The translations under genes and the position numbers were made by a program. DNA of 64,000 nt from Chitinophaga eiseniae (GTDB lineage Bacteria > Bacteroidota > Bacteroidia > Chitinophagales > Chitinophagaceae), in the NCBI RefSeq assembly GCF_012641265.1, contig NZ_JABAHZ010000001.1, forward strand, positions 1,240,001 to 1,304,000, read 5' to 3'. This document shows, piece by piece, positions 18,329 to 25,676 of this stretch. The notes beneath the pieces were generated by a model. It saw only the letters and a list, made by a program, of their open reading frames with translations, was not told where the DNA came from and did not search any database. How positions within the stretch are numbered: the first letter of the stretch is position 1; the number at the start of each line of letters is the position of its first letter.

Positions 18329-19495
18329 CTAAACTTTCTGTGTAAACTCCCGCACAAAGTCCCAGTTGGGTGATACGCCTAATCCGGGCGCCGTGGGCGC
18401 TGCAATCATACCATTGGTCACCGTAATCTGTTCATTTACCAGTTCATACATCATCGGGTTTCCACCCAGGGAAAACTCAATGATGGTAGCAGAAGGCGAG
18501 GCAAATGCTACATTGAGTCCTGCCATAAAAGAAAATCCGGACCCCCAGCAGTGCGGCGCCAGTTCCAGCTGATGTACACTGGCCAGGTGCGCTACGCGCG
18601 CTGCCTCTGAAATACCGCCAATGATGGCCGCATCCGGCTGTATCACATCAATGGCCCTTATATCCAGCAGCTCCTTGATATCGAAACTGGTGTATTCACT
18701 TTCACCCGCGGCGATAGGGATATGGGTAGACGCTCTCACTTCTGCTGTGCCTGTGCGGTTATCGGGACTGATGGGTTCTTCAAACCAATAGAGGTTGCAA
18801 TCCTGCACGCCATGGCAAAATTGTTTTGCTTCCGGCACGCTGAAAGTACCGTGTGCATCTGCCATCAGCTTAATATCTGGTCCCAGCGCCGCTCTCGCCG
18901 CTTTTACCCTGGCTATGCTATTTTGTACGGTGTTATCCATTACGCCTACACGCATTTTAACGCCTCTAAAACCTTTCTCCACATATCCTTTCAATTGTGT
19001 GCCGATATTGTCTGCATCCGCCCAGCCACCGCTGGCATAGGCTGGCATAGCGTCCCGGCAGGCGCCGCCCAGCAAATCCATTACCGGTACATTCAGCATT
19101 TTCCCTTTCAGATCCCATAAAGCGGTGTCTATACCGCTCATGGCCGATACCGTCAATCCCCTTCTGCCCAGCACCGGGAATTTGCGGCCTCTCGACAAAG
19201 CATAATGATCGCGCGTACCATTATACATTTCTTCCCAGAGACGGGTAATATCTTTGACGCGCTTGCCTATCAAAGAAGGCTTCAATTCATTTTCTATGCA
19301 ATTGACAATAGAAGCACATACCCCTGAAGATCCTACCGCCGCTTTGGCCTCTCCAAATCCTTGTCGTCCGTCTTCGGTGGTGATCACTACCAATGTCATA
19401 TCAAAATTTGCCAGTAAGCCATAGTCCGACGTATGTTGTTTTTCCTTTGGAACGGGACAGCGTAACCAAAATGCCTCTACATTAGCTATTTTCAT
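18329..19495 (-). CDS. Mandelate racemase / muconate lactonising enzyme family (acid-sugar dehydratase type)
   Basis: 388 residues, enolase superfamily. Capping domain 1-120, barrel with K180-x-R182 (GVKMRVG), metal ligands Asp213 (MADAHGTF), Glu239 (WFEEPISP) and Glu265 (AAGESE), Asp288 (VIQPDAA) and His315 (APHCWGSG). This is the mandelate-racemase subgroup, whose members mostly dehydrate or epimerise acid sugars. Seven bases from the upstream TIM-barrel gene. Likely a sugar-acid dehydratase of this operon; substrate unknown. Confidence 0.9.
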   Translation of the reverse strand: MKIANVEAFWLRCPVPKEKQHTSDYGLLANFDMTLVVITTEDGRQGFGEAKAAVGSSGVCASIVNCIENELKPSLIGKRVKDITRLWEEMYNGTRDHYALSRGRKFPVLGRRGLTVSAMSGIDTALWDLKGKMLNVPVMDLLGGACRDAMPAYASGGWADADNIGTQLKGYVEKGFRGVKMRVGVMDNTVQNSIARVKAARAALGPDIKLMADAHGTFSVPEAKQFCHGVQDCNLYWFEEPISPDNRTGTAEVRASTHIPIAAGESEYTSFDIKELLDIRAIDVIQPDAAIIGGISEAARVAHLASVHQLELAPHCWGSGFSFMAGLNVAFASPSATIIEFSLGGNPMMYELVNEQITVTNGMIAAPTAPGLGVSPNWDFVREFTQKV

Positions 19496-19502
19496 CTGTT
19501 CT

Positions 19503-20390
19503 TTAAATAAGTTTTGATAAAGTATTAAATGACCTGGCCGTCAGCATGGTGTAAAACGCGTCTGTAACGGAACTGCTGCCATGATCCACCAGGAATTTTG
19601 CCTGTTCCGGAGAAAGGTTTTCAGGATTTTCATCTACCGCATCGGGGTAAGGATTAGCGGGTGTACGATCCAGTGGGGCGCAAAATTCTACAGAGAGCAC
19701 ATCGTTGTAACCAATTTCTCTCAACGTAGCTACAATCTTTTCCCAGTTGAGATGCCCCATTCCCGGCGCCATCCGGTTGTTATCCGCCACATGAAAGCCT
19801 ACCAGCTTCCCTTTGGCTTTCCTGATGGAGGCGAACATATCTTCCTCCTCCATATTCATGTGAAAGGTATCAAGACAAACGCCACAGTTCGGCCCTACCG
19901 CTGCTGCCAGTGCCAGCGCCTGTTCTGCCCTGTTGATGAAATAGGTTTCAAACCGGTTGATCGGCTCAATGCCCAACAATACGCCGGCGCCTTCGCTATA
20001 ACTGTAAATTTCCTTCAGTGCTTCCACCGCCCATTTCCATTCTTCTTCCGGTCTTCCATCGGGCACAATTTTCCCAACGGTACCGGGTACCACTGATACC
20101 ATGTGGCCATCGAGCTCTTTTACCATCCTGACTACGTCTTTTACGTAGCGTATGGACCGGGCGCGCTGGGCTTCATCCCTGGCCAGCAGGTTGCGCTCTC
20201 CCAGCATCAGCGTTACGGAGCCCCAGCAGGACAGGCCATAGTCTTTCATCAGTTTCCTGATGCTTTGGGTATCATACTGTTCCGGGTTCCCGGCAATTTC
20301 CAGCCTGGTATACCCAATACCAGCTACCCGTTGTATGGTTGTTTCAATCGTTTCGGACCTCATCCAATTGTGTATCGCTAATTCCATCAA
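19503..20390 (-). CDS. Sugar phosphate isomerase/epimerase-like TIM barrel
   Basis: 295 residues of the AP endonuclease 2/xylose-isomerase-like family: GIGYTRLEIAGNPEQYD, GVLLGIEPINRFETYFINRAEQALALAAAVG, VCLDTFHMNMEEED, VGFHVADNNRMAPGMGHLNWEKIVATLREIGYNDVLSVEFCAPLDR. Metal ligands Glu, Asp, His and a final Glu are visible. The start could be either of two adjacent ATGs (20390 or 20387). First gene of the minus-strand catabolic operon, divergent from the AraC regulator, which probably controls it. Confidence 0.88.
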   Translation of the reverse strand: MMELAIHNWMRSETIETTIQRVAGIGYTRLEIAGNPEQYDTQSIRKLMKDYGLSCWGSVTLMLGERNLLARDEAQRARSIRYVKDVVRMVKELDGHMVSVVPGTVGKIVPDGRPEEEWKWAVEALKEIYSYSEGAGVLLGIEPINRFETYFINRAEQALALAAAVGPNCGVCLDTFHMNMEEEDMFASIRKAKGKLVGFHVADNNRMAPGMGHLNWEKIVATLREIGYNDVLSVEFCAPLDRTPANPYPDAVDENPENLSPEQAKFLVDHGSSSVTDAFYTMLTARSFNTLSKLI

Positions 20391-20651
20391 GTATCAGGTT
20401 TATAAAGTGGTTTTTAGAATGTATGCAGGTAATACGGCTGTTGATAAACCATTCTCCGGGAAGAACAGCTAACAGTACAGCGCCATCTGGTTGGGTTCAT
20501 AACGGAAATTTTTATAACTCACTGTTGTTTCACAAACTTATTCAGACTACCGTTGAAATAAAAGTACTTCATTTGCAGAATATTGATACTATATTTACCA
20601 TAATTCCAATTTCCACTGTTATAAAATAAATAGTGTACTAAAACCAGCGTT
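20391..20651. promoter_or_regulatory. Divergent promoter region of catabolic operon and AraC gene
   Basis: 260 bases between two divergent starts (20390 minus, 20652 plus), AT-rich from 20500 on. It should carry both promoters and the AraC operator. TATATTTA at 20590-20597 resembles a -7 box, but I could not place a convincing -33 element at the right distance. Confidence 0.45.
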
Positions 20652-20747
20652 ATGAAAGTTGCTTACCGACATATCTCTACTCCGGAGAAAAGTACCGCTA
20701 TGAAAGTTGCCTACCGGCACATCTCTACCCCGGAAGATGCCAGCTTT
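20652..20747 (+). repeat. 48-bp tandem duplication at the start of the AraC gene
   Basis: Units 20652-20699 and 20700-20747. The first 36 bases of each encode MKVAYRHISTPE and differ at five positions, every one a third codon base (GCT/GCC, CGA/CGG, CAT/CAC, ACT/ACC, GAG/GAA). The last 12 bases have diverged. Confidence 0.9.
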
Positions 20748-21605
20748 GTGATCAAGGAATTTTGTCAGCCGCGGTTTACCAATACCTTTCATTTTCATCA
20801 TGGACATGAGTTGATCCTCATTGTAAAAAGTTTCGGGAAAGTATATGCGGGCAACAAAGTGATGAACTTTAGCGAGGGAGAAATTTATATGTTTGGTCCG
20901 GGCCTGGTGCATTGTTTTTGTAACGACAACGCTCCCGCAGATGACAGCGAAGCAGTAGCCCATGCCATTATTGTACAGTTTACAGAAGATTTCCTGGGCA
21001 AAGAATTTTTTGACAAGCTGGAATTGAAAAGGATAAAAGAGCTTATGCAGCTCTCTGAGCATGGGTTGCAATTCAGGAAAATACCGGCTTCTTTCAGCAA
21101 CCTGTTTTTCCAGTTCCAGGCCAACCAGCAAATGAAAAACCTCATTATATTGTTGCAGCTGCTGGACGAACTGTCGCACCAGGACCGGGAGCATGTGGCA
21201 TTACTGACGGAGGACCCGAAGAAAATACATTATAAAGATGTGGATTCAAAAAAGCTGACTTCCATCTTCAAGTATGTATTGGAAAATTACCATCAACAGG
21301 TAGACAGTAAATCGGCCGCGTCGCTGGCCTGTATGAGTGAAGCAGCGTTTTGCCGTTACTTCAAAAGAAGGACTAACAAAACCTTTTCTCAATTTGTGAA
21401 TGAAACCAGGATTAGCCACGCTACCAAGTTGTTGATCGGCACCGATCATGGTATCGCGGATATCTGCTATGCCTGCGGGTTTGATAATATTTCGTATTTC
21501 AACCGGCAGTTCAAAATTTACCAGGGGCAGTCTCCCAGGGAATATCGCAAGGCCTTTGAGGAAAGTAATGCCAGTGCGCCGAGTTTCCGTTCCACGGGAG
21601 AATAA
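20652..21605 (+). CDS. AraC family regulator with N-terminal cupin domain and duplicated first 12 codons
   Basis: 317 residues. A cupin sensor domain (FHFHHGHELILIVKSFGKVYAGNKVMNFSEGEIYMFGPGLVHCF) and a C-terminal double HTH (SAASLACMSEAAFCRYFKRRTNKTFSQFVNE; GIADICYACGFDNISYFNRQFKIYQGQSPREYR). The first 12 residues, MKVAYRHISTPE, occur twice in tandem, starting at 20652 and 20700, so the true start could be the second ATG. Probably regulates the divergent sugar-acid operon. Confidence 0.9.
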   Translation: MKVAYRHISTPEKSTAMKVAYRHISTPEDASFVIKEFCQPRFTNTFHFHHGHELILIVKSFGKVYAGNKVMNFSEGEIYMFGPGLVHCFCNDNAPADDSEAVAHAIIVQFTEDFLGKEFFDKLELKRIKELMQLSEHGLQFRKIPASFSNLFFQFQANQQMKNLIILLQLLDELSHQDREHVALLTEDPKKIHYKDVDSKKLTSIFKYVLENYHQQVDSKSAASLACMSEAAFCRYFKRRTNKTFSQFVNETRISHATKLLIGTDHGIADICYACGFDNISYFNRQFKIYQGQSPREYRKAFEESNASAPSFRSTGE

Positions 21606-21622
21606 TACCATGGACCAGCGTA

Positions 21623-21667
21623 CAATTTTGCAGCAGATTGCTGCAAAATTGGTTACTTTTTTTCAAT
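21623..21667 (+). terminator. Rho-independent terminator of the AraC gene
   Basis: 13-bp perfect stem (21623-21635 with 21639-21651), 3-base loop, then GTTAC and a run of seven T. It overlaps the last codons of the convergent VOC gene. Confidence 0.85.
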
Positions 21668-22138
21668 AGACTCCCACAACTCGATCTTGTTGCCTTCTAC
21701 ATCCAGGATGTGAACGAACTTGCCGTAGTCGTATGTTTCTATATTATCCAACACTGTCACGCCTTCACTTTTCAGCGCTGTTACCAGGGCTTCCAGATCG
21801 TCTACCCGGTAATTGATCATAAAGTCTTTTGAAGAGGGCTCAAAATATTTAGTCTTGTCGGGGAAAGGGCTCCACAGCGTAGATCCTTTTTGGGTGGAGT
21901 CATCTGCCCGCCGCCATTCAAACTTTGCGCCATAGGCGTCCATGTTAAACCCGAGGTGGGTTTTATACCATTCCTTGATTTTTTCGGGGTCGTTGCATTT
22001 AAAGAAAATGCCCCCGATACCTGTTACTCGTTTCATGTTGATTTGTTTTTTCGTGGACCTGGTTAAAACAGCATTGACTGCGAAACCGGCGCTGAAGGAG
22101 GTAGCCAATGCTAAGATGATGGATGCTCTTTTTATCAT
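21653..22138 (-). CDS. VOC family protein, possibly with a signal peptide
   Basis: As written from ATG 22138 the protein has 161 residues with an N-terminal hydrophobic segment (SIILALATSFSAGFAVNAV) ahead of the VOC domain, which begins at an internal Met35 (MKRVTGIGGIFFKCNDPEKIKEWYKTHLG, ATG at 22036). Conserved parts include YRVDDLEALVTALKSEGV and HILDVEGNKIELWESIE. Cytosolic VOC proteins of this type usually start like the internal Met, so either the start is 22036 or this is an exported variant. No Shine-Dalgarno decides it. Confidence 0.8.
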   Translation of the reverse strand: MIKRASIILALATSFSAGFAVNAVLTRSTKKQINMKRVTGIGGIFFKCNDPEKIKEWYKTHLGFNMDAYGAKFEWRRADDSTQKGSTLWSPFPDKTKYFEPSSKDFMINYRVDDLEALVTALKSEGVTVLDNIETYDYGKFVHILDVEGNKIELWESIEKK

Positions 22139-22204
22139 TGGTAAATATTAAACAATAATAATGTTTTTTAAATGATCTGCCGGGGATGGCCGCCAGTCTA
22201 TTTC

Positions 22205-22269
22205 TGACGAAGATCAGTATTACAGCTAACATCCGTCATTGTGGCCGGGAAAGGTAGCAGGTACCTTTG
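22205..22269 (+). promoter_or_regulatory. Regulon promoter P1 (pfkB): paired palindromes and -7 box
   Basis: Distal palindrome TGACGAAGATCA (22205-22216), proximal TAACATCCGTCA (22227-22238), spaced 22 bp, then 23 bp to TACCTTTG (22262-22269), a perfect TAnnTTTG box 33 bases before the pfkB start. Confidence 0.8.
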
Positions 22270-22302
22270 AATAAGCAATATAAAATACTAAAATAACAAT
22301 AT

Positions 22303-23253
22303 ATGCCTGGAATTATCACCATTACATTAAATCCTGCTATCGATAAGAGCACCACTGTACAGCAATTGGTACCAGAGCGAAAGCTGGCGTGTACTGCGCC
22401 GATCTTCGAACCTGGGGGCGGCGGCGTTAATGTGGCCCGGGCCATTCAACAATTAGGAGGAAACGCCAAAGCTGTTTACCTGGCGGGAGGCCATACCGGA
22501 AAATTTTTCGACGCGCTTTTACAGGCAGAGGGCGTGCCTGCCTTATCTGTTCCTATTGCAGGATATACCAGGGAGAACCTCATTGTAACCGATATGTGCA
22601 CTCATGCACAATACCGTTTGGACATGCCCGGGCCCTGGGTAGATCAGGCTGAATGGCAACATTTGCTGGAAAAGATCAGGGAAATAGATGATGTTGACTA
22701 TATCGTGGCAAGTGGTAGCCTGGCTCCCGGCATCCCCCCGGATATATTTGCATCCTTTGGTGCTATAGCGGCTATCAAGGGCGCGCGTTTTATCGTAGAC
22801 ACATCCCGCGAAGCACTAAAGCAATCGTTGCGTGAAGGCGCCTACCTCGTAAAGCCCAACATTAGGGAATTAGCGGGCTTTGCAGGGGTGGATACCCTCA
22901 GTCAAACCGGTATTGTTGATGTGGCTAAAGAAATTATCCATAAACACCGCTGTGAGGTGGTAGTGGTATCCATGGGAGAAACAGGCGCTATGCTGGTAAC
23001 CGCCGACCTTGCCGTAAAAGTGCCGGCGCCCGGCGTAAGCCGTGTGAGCACTGTAGGCGCTGGCGATAGTATGCTGGCCGGCATTGTGTATAGCCTGTCT
23101 GCGGGCACTGACATTCTTGAAGCTGTACAATTTGGCGTTGCCTGCGGCACCGCCGCTACTTTAAATCCTGGCACTGCCTTATGTAAGAAAGAGGATGTGC
23201 AACTGCTTTTCAGGGAAGTATGCCAAAAACAATCGTTGATGCTTAATAGCTGA
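22303..23253 (+). CDS. pfkB: PfkB family hexose kinase (6-phosphofructokinase II / 1-phosphofructokinase type)
   Basis: 316 residues: TLNPAIDKSTTV at the start, FEPGGGGVNVARAIQQLGG (substrate-binding GGG-N motif), and the C-terminal anion-hole/catalytic motif STVGAGDSMLAGIVY. It phosphorylates a hexose phosphate in glycolysis using ATP; the length and ends match the Pfk-2/FruK/LacC branch. It is preceded by a promoter of the two-palindrome type (P1), the only metabolic gene of that regulon seen here. In Mycobacterium tuberculosis a pfkB is also a DosR (hypoxia) regulon member. Confidence 0.88.
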   Translation: MPGIITITLNPAIDKSTTVQQLVPERKLACTAPIFEPGGGGVNVARAIQQLGGNAKAVYLAGGHTGKFFDALLQAEGVPALSVPIAGYTRENLIVTDMCTHAQYRLDMPGPWVDQAEWQHLLEKIREIDDVDYIVASGSLAPGIPPDIFASFGAIAAIKGARFIVDTSREALKQSLREGAYLVKPNIRELAGFAGVDTLSQTGIVDVAKEIIHKHRCEVVVVSMGETGAMLVTADLAVKVPAPGVSRVSTVGAGDSMLAGIVYSLSAGTDILEAVQFGVACGTAATLNPGTALCKKEDVQLLFREVCQKQSLMLNS

Positions 23254-23293
23254 TTTCATTGGCGGAATAGAACCATGCAGCGATAAAACAGTA

Positions 23294-23325
23294 ATGGCCA
23301 GTAAAGTGTTTTACTGGCCATCTTG
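23294..23325 (+). terminator. Terminator after pfkB
   Basis: 12-bp perfect stem (23294-23305 with 23310-23321), 4-base loop, followed by CTTGTT. Confidence 0.65.
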
Positions 23326-23344
23326 TTATGGGAAATTATCTCCG

Positions 23345-23872
23345 TCAATGGCGGGAAGTACCTTTTTCATGAATAGAAATTTTAGGGTGGTGATAGTTGA
23401 TATCGTGCCATACCGGGTGGGCGGAAAGGCGTTTTTCCTTGAACAGCAATATAATGGCAGCGATAGCCAGTACAATGGTGGATGGGAAAGCCGACCCGGC
23501 GCCGAGAGGAGCTATTGCCACCAGGAAAATGGTAGCGGCGGCCAGCCCCAGCCTCAGCAATGGGCCTTTACCCGCAATGAAAATCCCCGTTGCTAGTTGG
23601 CATACCGAAATCGACACGACAATCGCGGTAATATTATTGCGAAAGGCGCCATAAATGAACTGTTCATAAACCGGTGAAACGGTCATGGCACCATATACCA
23701 TAAAAAGTTCCGGCGACCGGATAGCCATAAAAGCGTTGAAAACAGCAGCCCCTACAAATATCAGCACCATCAGGAAGCGGGCCAGCAACGGCGCAAAAAT
23801 GGCGGCTATCAACATGATTAAACCAACCGTATTGGATACCATGTAAGTGAAAGAAAAGATATTAGCATGCAT
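23345..23872 (-). CDS. Integral membrane protein of unknown function (regulon member)
   Basis: 175 residues with about five hydrophobic helices (NTVGLIMLIAAIFAPLLARFLMVLIFVGAAVFNAFMAI; NNITAIVVSISVCQLATGIFIA; LLRLGLAAATIFLVAIAPLG; STIVLAIAAIILLF) and a short polar C-terminus containing several His. The layout is reminiscent of DoxX-like proteins, but I cannot assign it to that family. It converges on pfkB and is preceded by a two-palindrome promoter (P2), so it should be co-regulated with the stress genes. Confidence 0.7.
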   Translation of the reverse strand: MHANIFSFTYMVSNTVGLIMLIAAIFAPLLARFLMVLIFVGAAVFNAFMAIRSPELFMVYGAMTVSPVYEQFIYGAFRNNITAIVVSISVCQLATGIFIAGKGPLLRLGLAAATIFLVAIAPLGAGSAFPSTIVLAIAAIILLFKEKRLSAHPVWHDINYHHPKISIHEKGTSRH

Positions 23873-23919
23873 CGTACCAGGTATTTAAAGGTGGTGGAAG
23901 AAGTGATTATTTCTTAATC

Positions 23920-23984
23920 TAAAGCTAACCCGGTAGCAGCTCCGGACAAATGATAGCGGTCATATCTGTGCTTGATTCCTGTCA
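23920..23984 (-). promoter_or_regulatory. Regulon promoter P2 (membrane protein gene)
   Basis: On the minus strand: distal palindrome at 23973-23984 (plus-strand TGATTCCTGTCA), proximal at 23951-23962 (TGATAGCGGTCA), 22 bp apart, then 23 bp to TAGCTTTA (23927-23920), 47 bases before the start at 23872. Confidence 0.8.
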
Positions 23985-23996
23985 CTATCCCTGTGA

Positions 23997-24061
23997 TGAC
24001 GATAATCAGGTAAGACGCTAACGGAGGTCATATATCGTTTATTGCCATGACGCTACTTTTG
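23997..24061 (+). promoter_or_regulatory. Regulon promoter P3 (no gene immediately downstream)
   Basis: Distal TGACGATAATCA (23997-24008), proximal TAACGGAGGTCA (24019-24030), 22 bp apart, then 23 bp to TACTTTTG (24054-24061), a perfect -7 box. The predicted transcript starts near 24068 and runs through P4 towards the gene at 24238. No ORF longer than about 20 codons lies between. Confidence 0.7.
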
Positions 24062-24145
24062 AACCAAAGAATTAGCTATGGATAGATAACCAGTTTAGGC
24101 ATAAACTGTCAACGGAAATATTGTCGCGGTAACTATTGCAAGTTA

Positions 24146-24210
24146 TGACTATAAACAGTAAGAATACTGATCCCGGTCATATACGGTGGCTTTGTTTGGC
24201 AATACCTTAG
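24146..24210 (+). promoter_or_regulatory. Regulon promoter P4 (gene at 24238)
   Basis: Distal TGACTATAAACA (24146-24157, one mismatch), proximal TGATCCCGGTCA (24168-24179), 22 bp apart, then 23 bp to TACCTTAG (24203-24210), 27 bases before the start codon. Confidence 0.75.
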
Positions 24211-24237
24211 CTCTTTAATGATTAAATAATCTGACAA

Positions 24238-24612
24238 ATGCATGATAATCTGAACGGCCATTTTTCACAGCACGAATCCTGGAAGTATATTCTAAGCGTG
24301 GTAGAAGACGAAACGATTTTTTTCAAAACCAAGCTGGCCAGGGTGCTTGCCAATGACTTCGAAAAAAGCCACCTGGGCGACCTGGAAATTTTCCAGCACC
24401 GGTTTCTGATGATGGATGAACAGGTAGTGCTGCTCCGGCATGAGGTAAGGGAATTGCAGGAAATTATACAGCAGCAGGCCATTGCCGCCCCCCTGCCGGC
24501 AAGCGTTACCGCGCTGCAACAGGGGGTGGCGGTAAAGGTAGAGCGGCTGCAACAAAGTTTTAACGAACTGGCATCAGATTTCAGCAGGTACCTGCGCCAA
24601 TCACTTACATAA
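24238..24612 (+). CDS. Small coiled-coil protein of unknown function (regulon member)
   Basis: 124 residues, cytosolic, mostly helical with heptad-like spacing (FLMMDEQVVLLRHEVRELQEIIQQQ; VAVKVERLQQSFNELASDFSRYL). No family recognised. It ends one base before the stop of the convergent response-regulator gene and has its own two-palindrome promoter (P4), with P3 further upstream. Its position next to the regulator suggests a role in, or output of, the same stress response. Confidence 0.75.
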   Translation: MHDNLNGHFSQHESWKYILSVVEDETIFFKTKLARVLANDFEKSHLGDLEIFQHRFLMMDEQVVLLRHEVRELQEIIQQQAIAAPLPASVTALQQGVAVKVERLQQSFNELASDFSRYLRQSLT

Positions 24613-24613
24613 A

Positions 24614-25672
24614 TTAGTACAGCAAATTGGCCAGCTTCTTTTCATCCAGGATGACAACGGAACCTTCCTTGATATCTATTAACTGCTCATCACGGAAATC
24701 GCTTAATGTACGGATCAACGATTCTGTAGCAGTGCCTGCAATATTGGCCAGGTTTTCCCTGCTTATTTTCACAATAAAAGGAGGTTCGTTTTTAGGGTTG
24801 TATTTTTTGTGAAGATTAATGATGGCCTCTGCAACTTTTTTCCGGAGAGAGTTATAGGCCAGTCCCAGCAACTGCTGCTCCCTGGAAGCTACATTCTTCG
24901 CCAACATGCGGATAAATTGCAGGGCCACCTCATAGTTATTATGGAGTAGTTCTTCAAAGTCCTTTGAAGGAATAACAGCAATTTCCGTTTCCTCCATGGC
25001 TATTGCCGTATCTTTATAAACAGATCCTTCCAGTAAAGCGGTATACCCAAAAAAGTCGCCGTCACCATAAATTTCGGTGACCAGCTCTTTACCCAGATCG
25101 TTGGTTTTACAGGTTTTGACTTTGCCTTTCTGAACAAAAAATAACCTGGAGGGATGATTACCTTCTGTATAGATGACTTGTTTTTTCTTGTACTTGTCGA
25201 TATTCCGGCCTTCTGCCAGCGCTTTCAGGGATTCCTTGCCGGTTGCTTCGTACATTAGCTTGTTAAGTCCCTGGAGATTGGGAGAGAATTGCTGATTCCG
25301 GATAGCCGCTTTTCTAAGCCTGTTGGCCACGGCATCCCATAGCTCCGTTCCGGTAAATGGTTTGGTAATATAATCGTCTGCCCCCATGCCCATACCTTTC
25401 CTGAAATCCGCCCGCTCGGTTTTCGCCGTCAGGAAAATGAAGGGCGTATCTTTTACTTCTTCATGCTGCTGCATGAGATGTAAAACGCCAAAACCATCCA
25501 GTACCGGCATCATAATGTCGCATATGATCAGGTCCGGGTGATGTTGCAGGATCATTTCCACCCCTGTTTTACCATTATTCGCCGTTAATACGCTATAGCC
25601 GGCAATGGCCAGGATATCTACGGTATTTTCTCGTAATTCGTCGTTGTCTTCAATAAGCAATATTCTCTTCAT
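24614..25672 (-). CDS. Response regulator: REC, cNMP-binding and Crp/Fnr-type HTH
   Basis: Start at ATG 25672 (MKRILLIEDNDELRENT), 4 bases after the kinase stop; an upstream ATG at 25690 overlaps the kinase. 352 residues: receiver domain 1-120 (Asp52 in IICDIMMP, Lys104 in YITKPF), cyclic-nucleotide-binding-like beta barrel about 155-245, and a winged helix about 270-350. The recognition helix GTATESLIRTL has Glu317 and Arg321 aligned with CRP Glu181/Arg185 and FNR Glu209/Arg213, residues that read TGA half-sites. That fits the TGAyNNNNrTCA palindromes around this locus, so it is the obvious candidate activator. Joining REC to a Crp-fold is a response-regulator layout distinct from OmpR or NarL types. 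Confidence 0.9.
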   Translation of the reverse strand: MKRILLIEDNDELRENTVDILAIAGYSVLTANNGKTGVEMILQHHPDLIICDIMMPVLDGFGVLHLMQQHEEVKDTPFIFLTAKTERADFRKGMGMGADDYITKPFTGTELWDAVANRLRKAAIRNQQFSPNLQGLNKLMYEATGKESLKALAEGRNIDKYKKKQVIYTEGNHPSRLFFVQKGKVKTCKTNDLGKELVTEIYGDGDFFGYTALLEGSVYKDTAIAMEETEIAVIPSKDFEELLHNNYEVALQFIRMLAKNVASREQQLLGLAYNSLRKKVAEAIINLHKKYNPKNEPPFIVKISRENLANIAGTATESLIRTLSDFRDEQLIDIKEGSVVILDEKKLANLLY

Positions 25673-25676
25673 GCTA

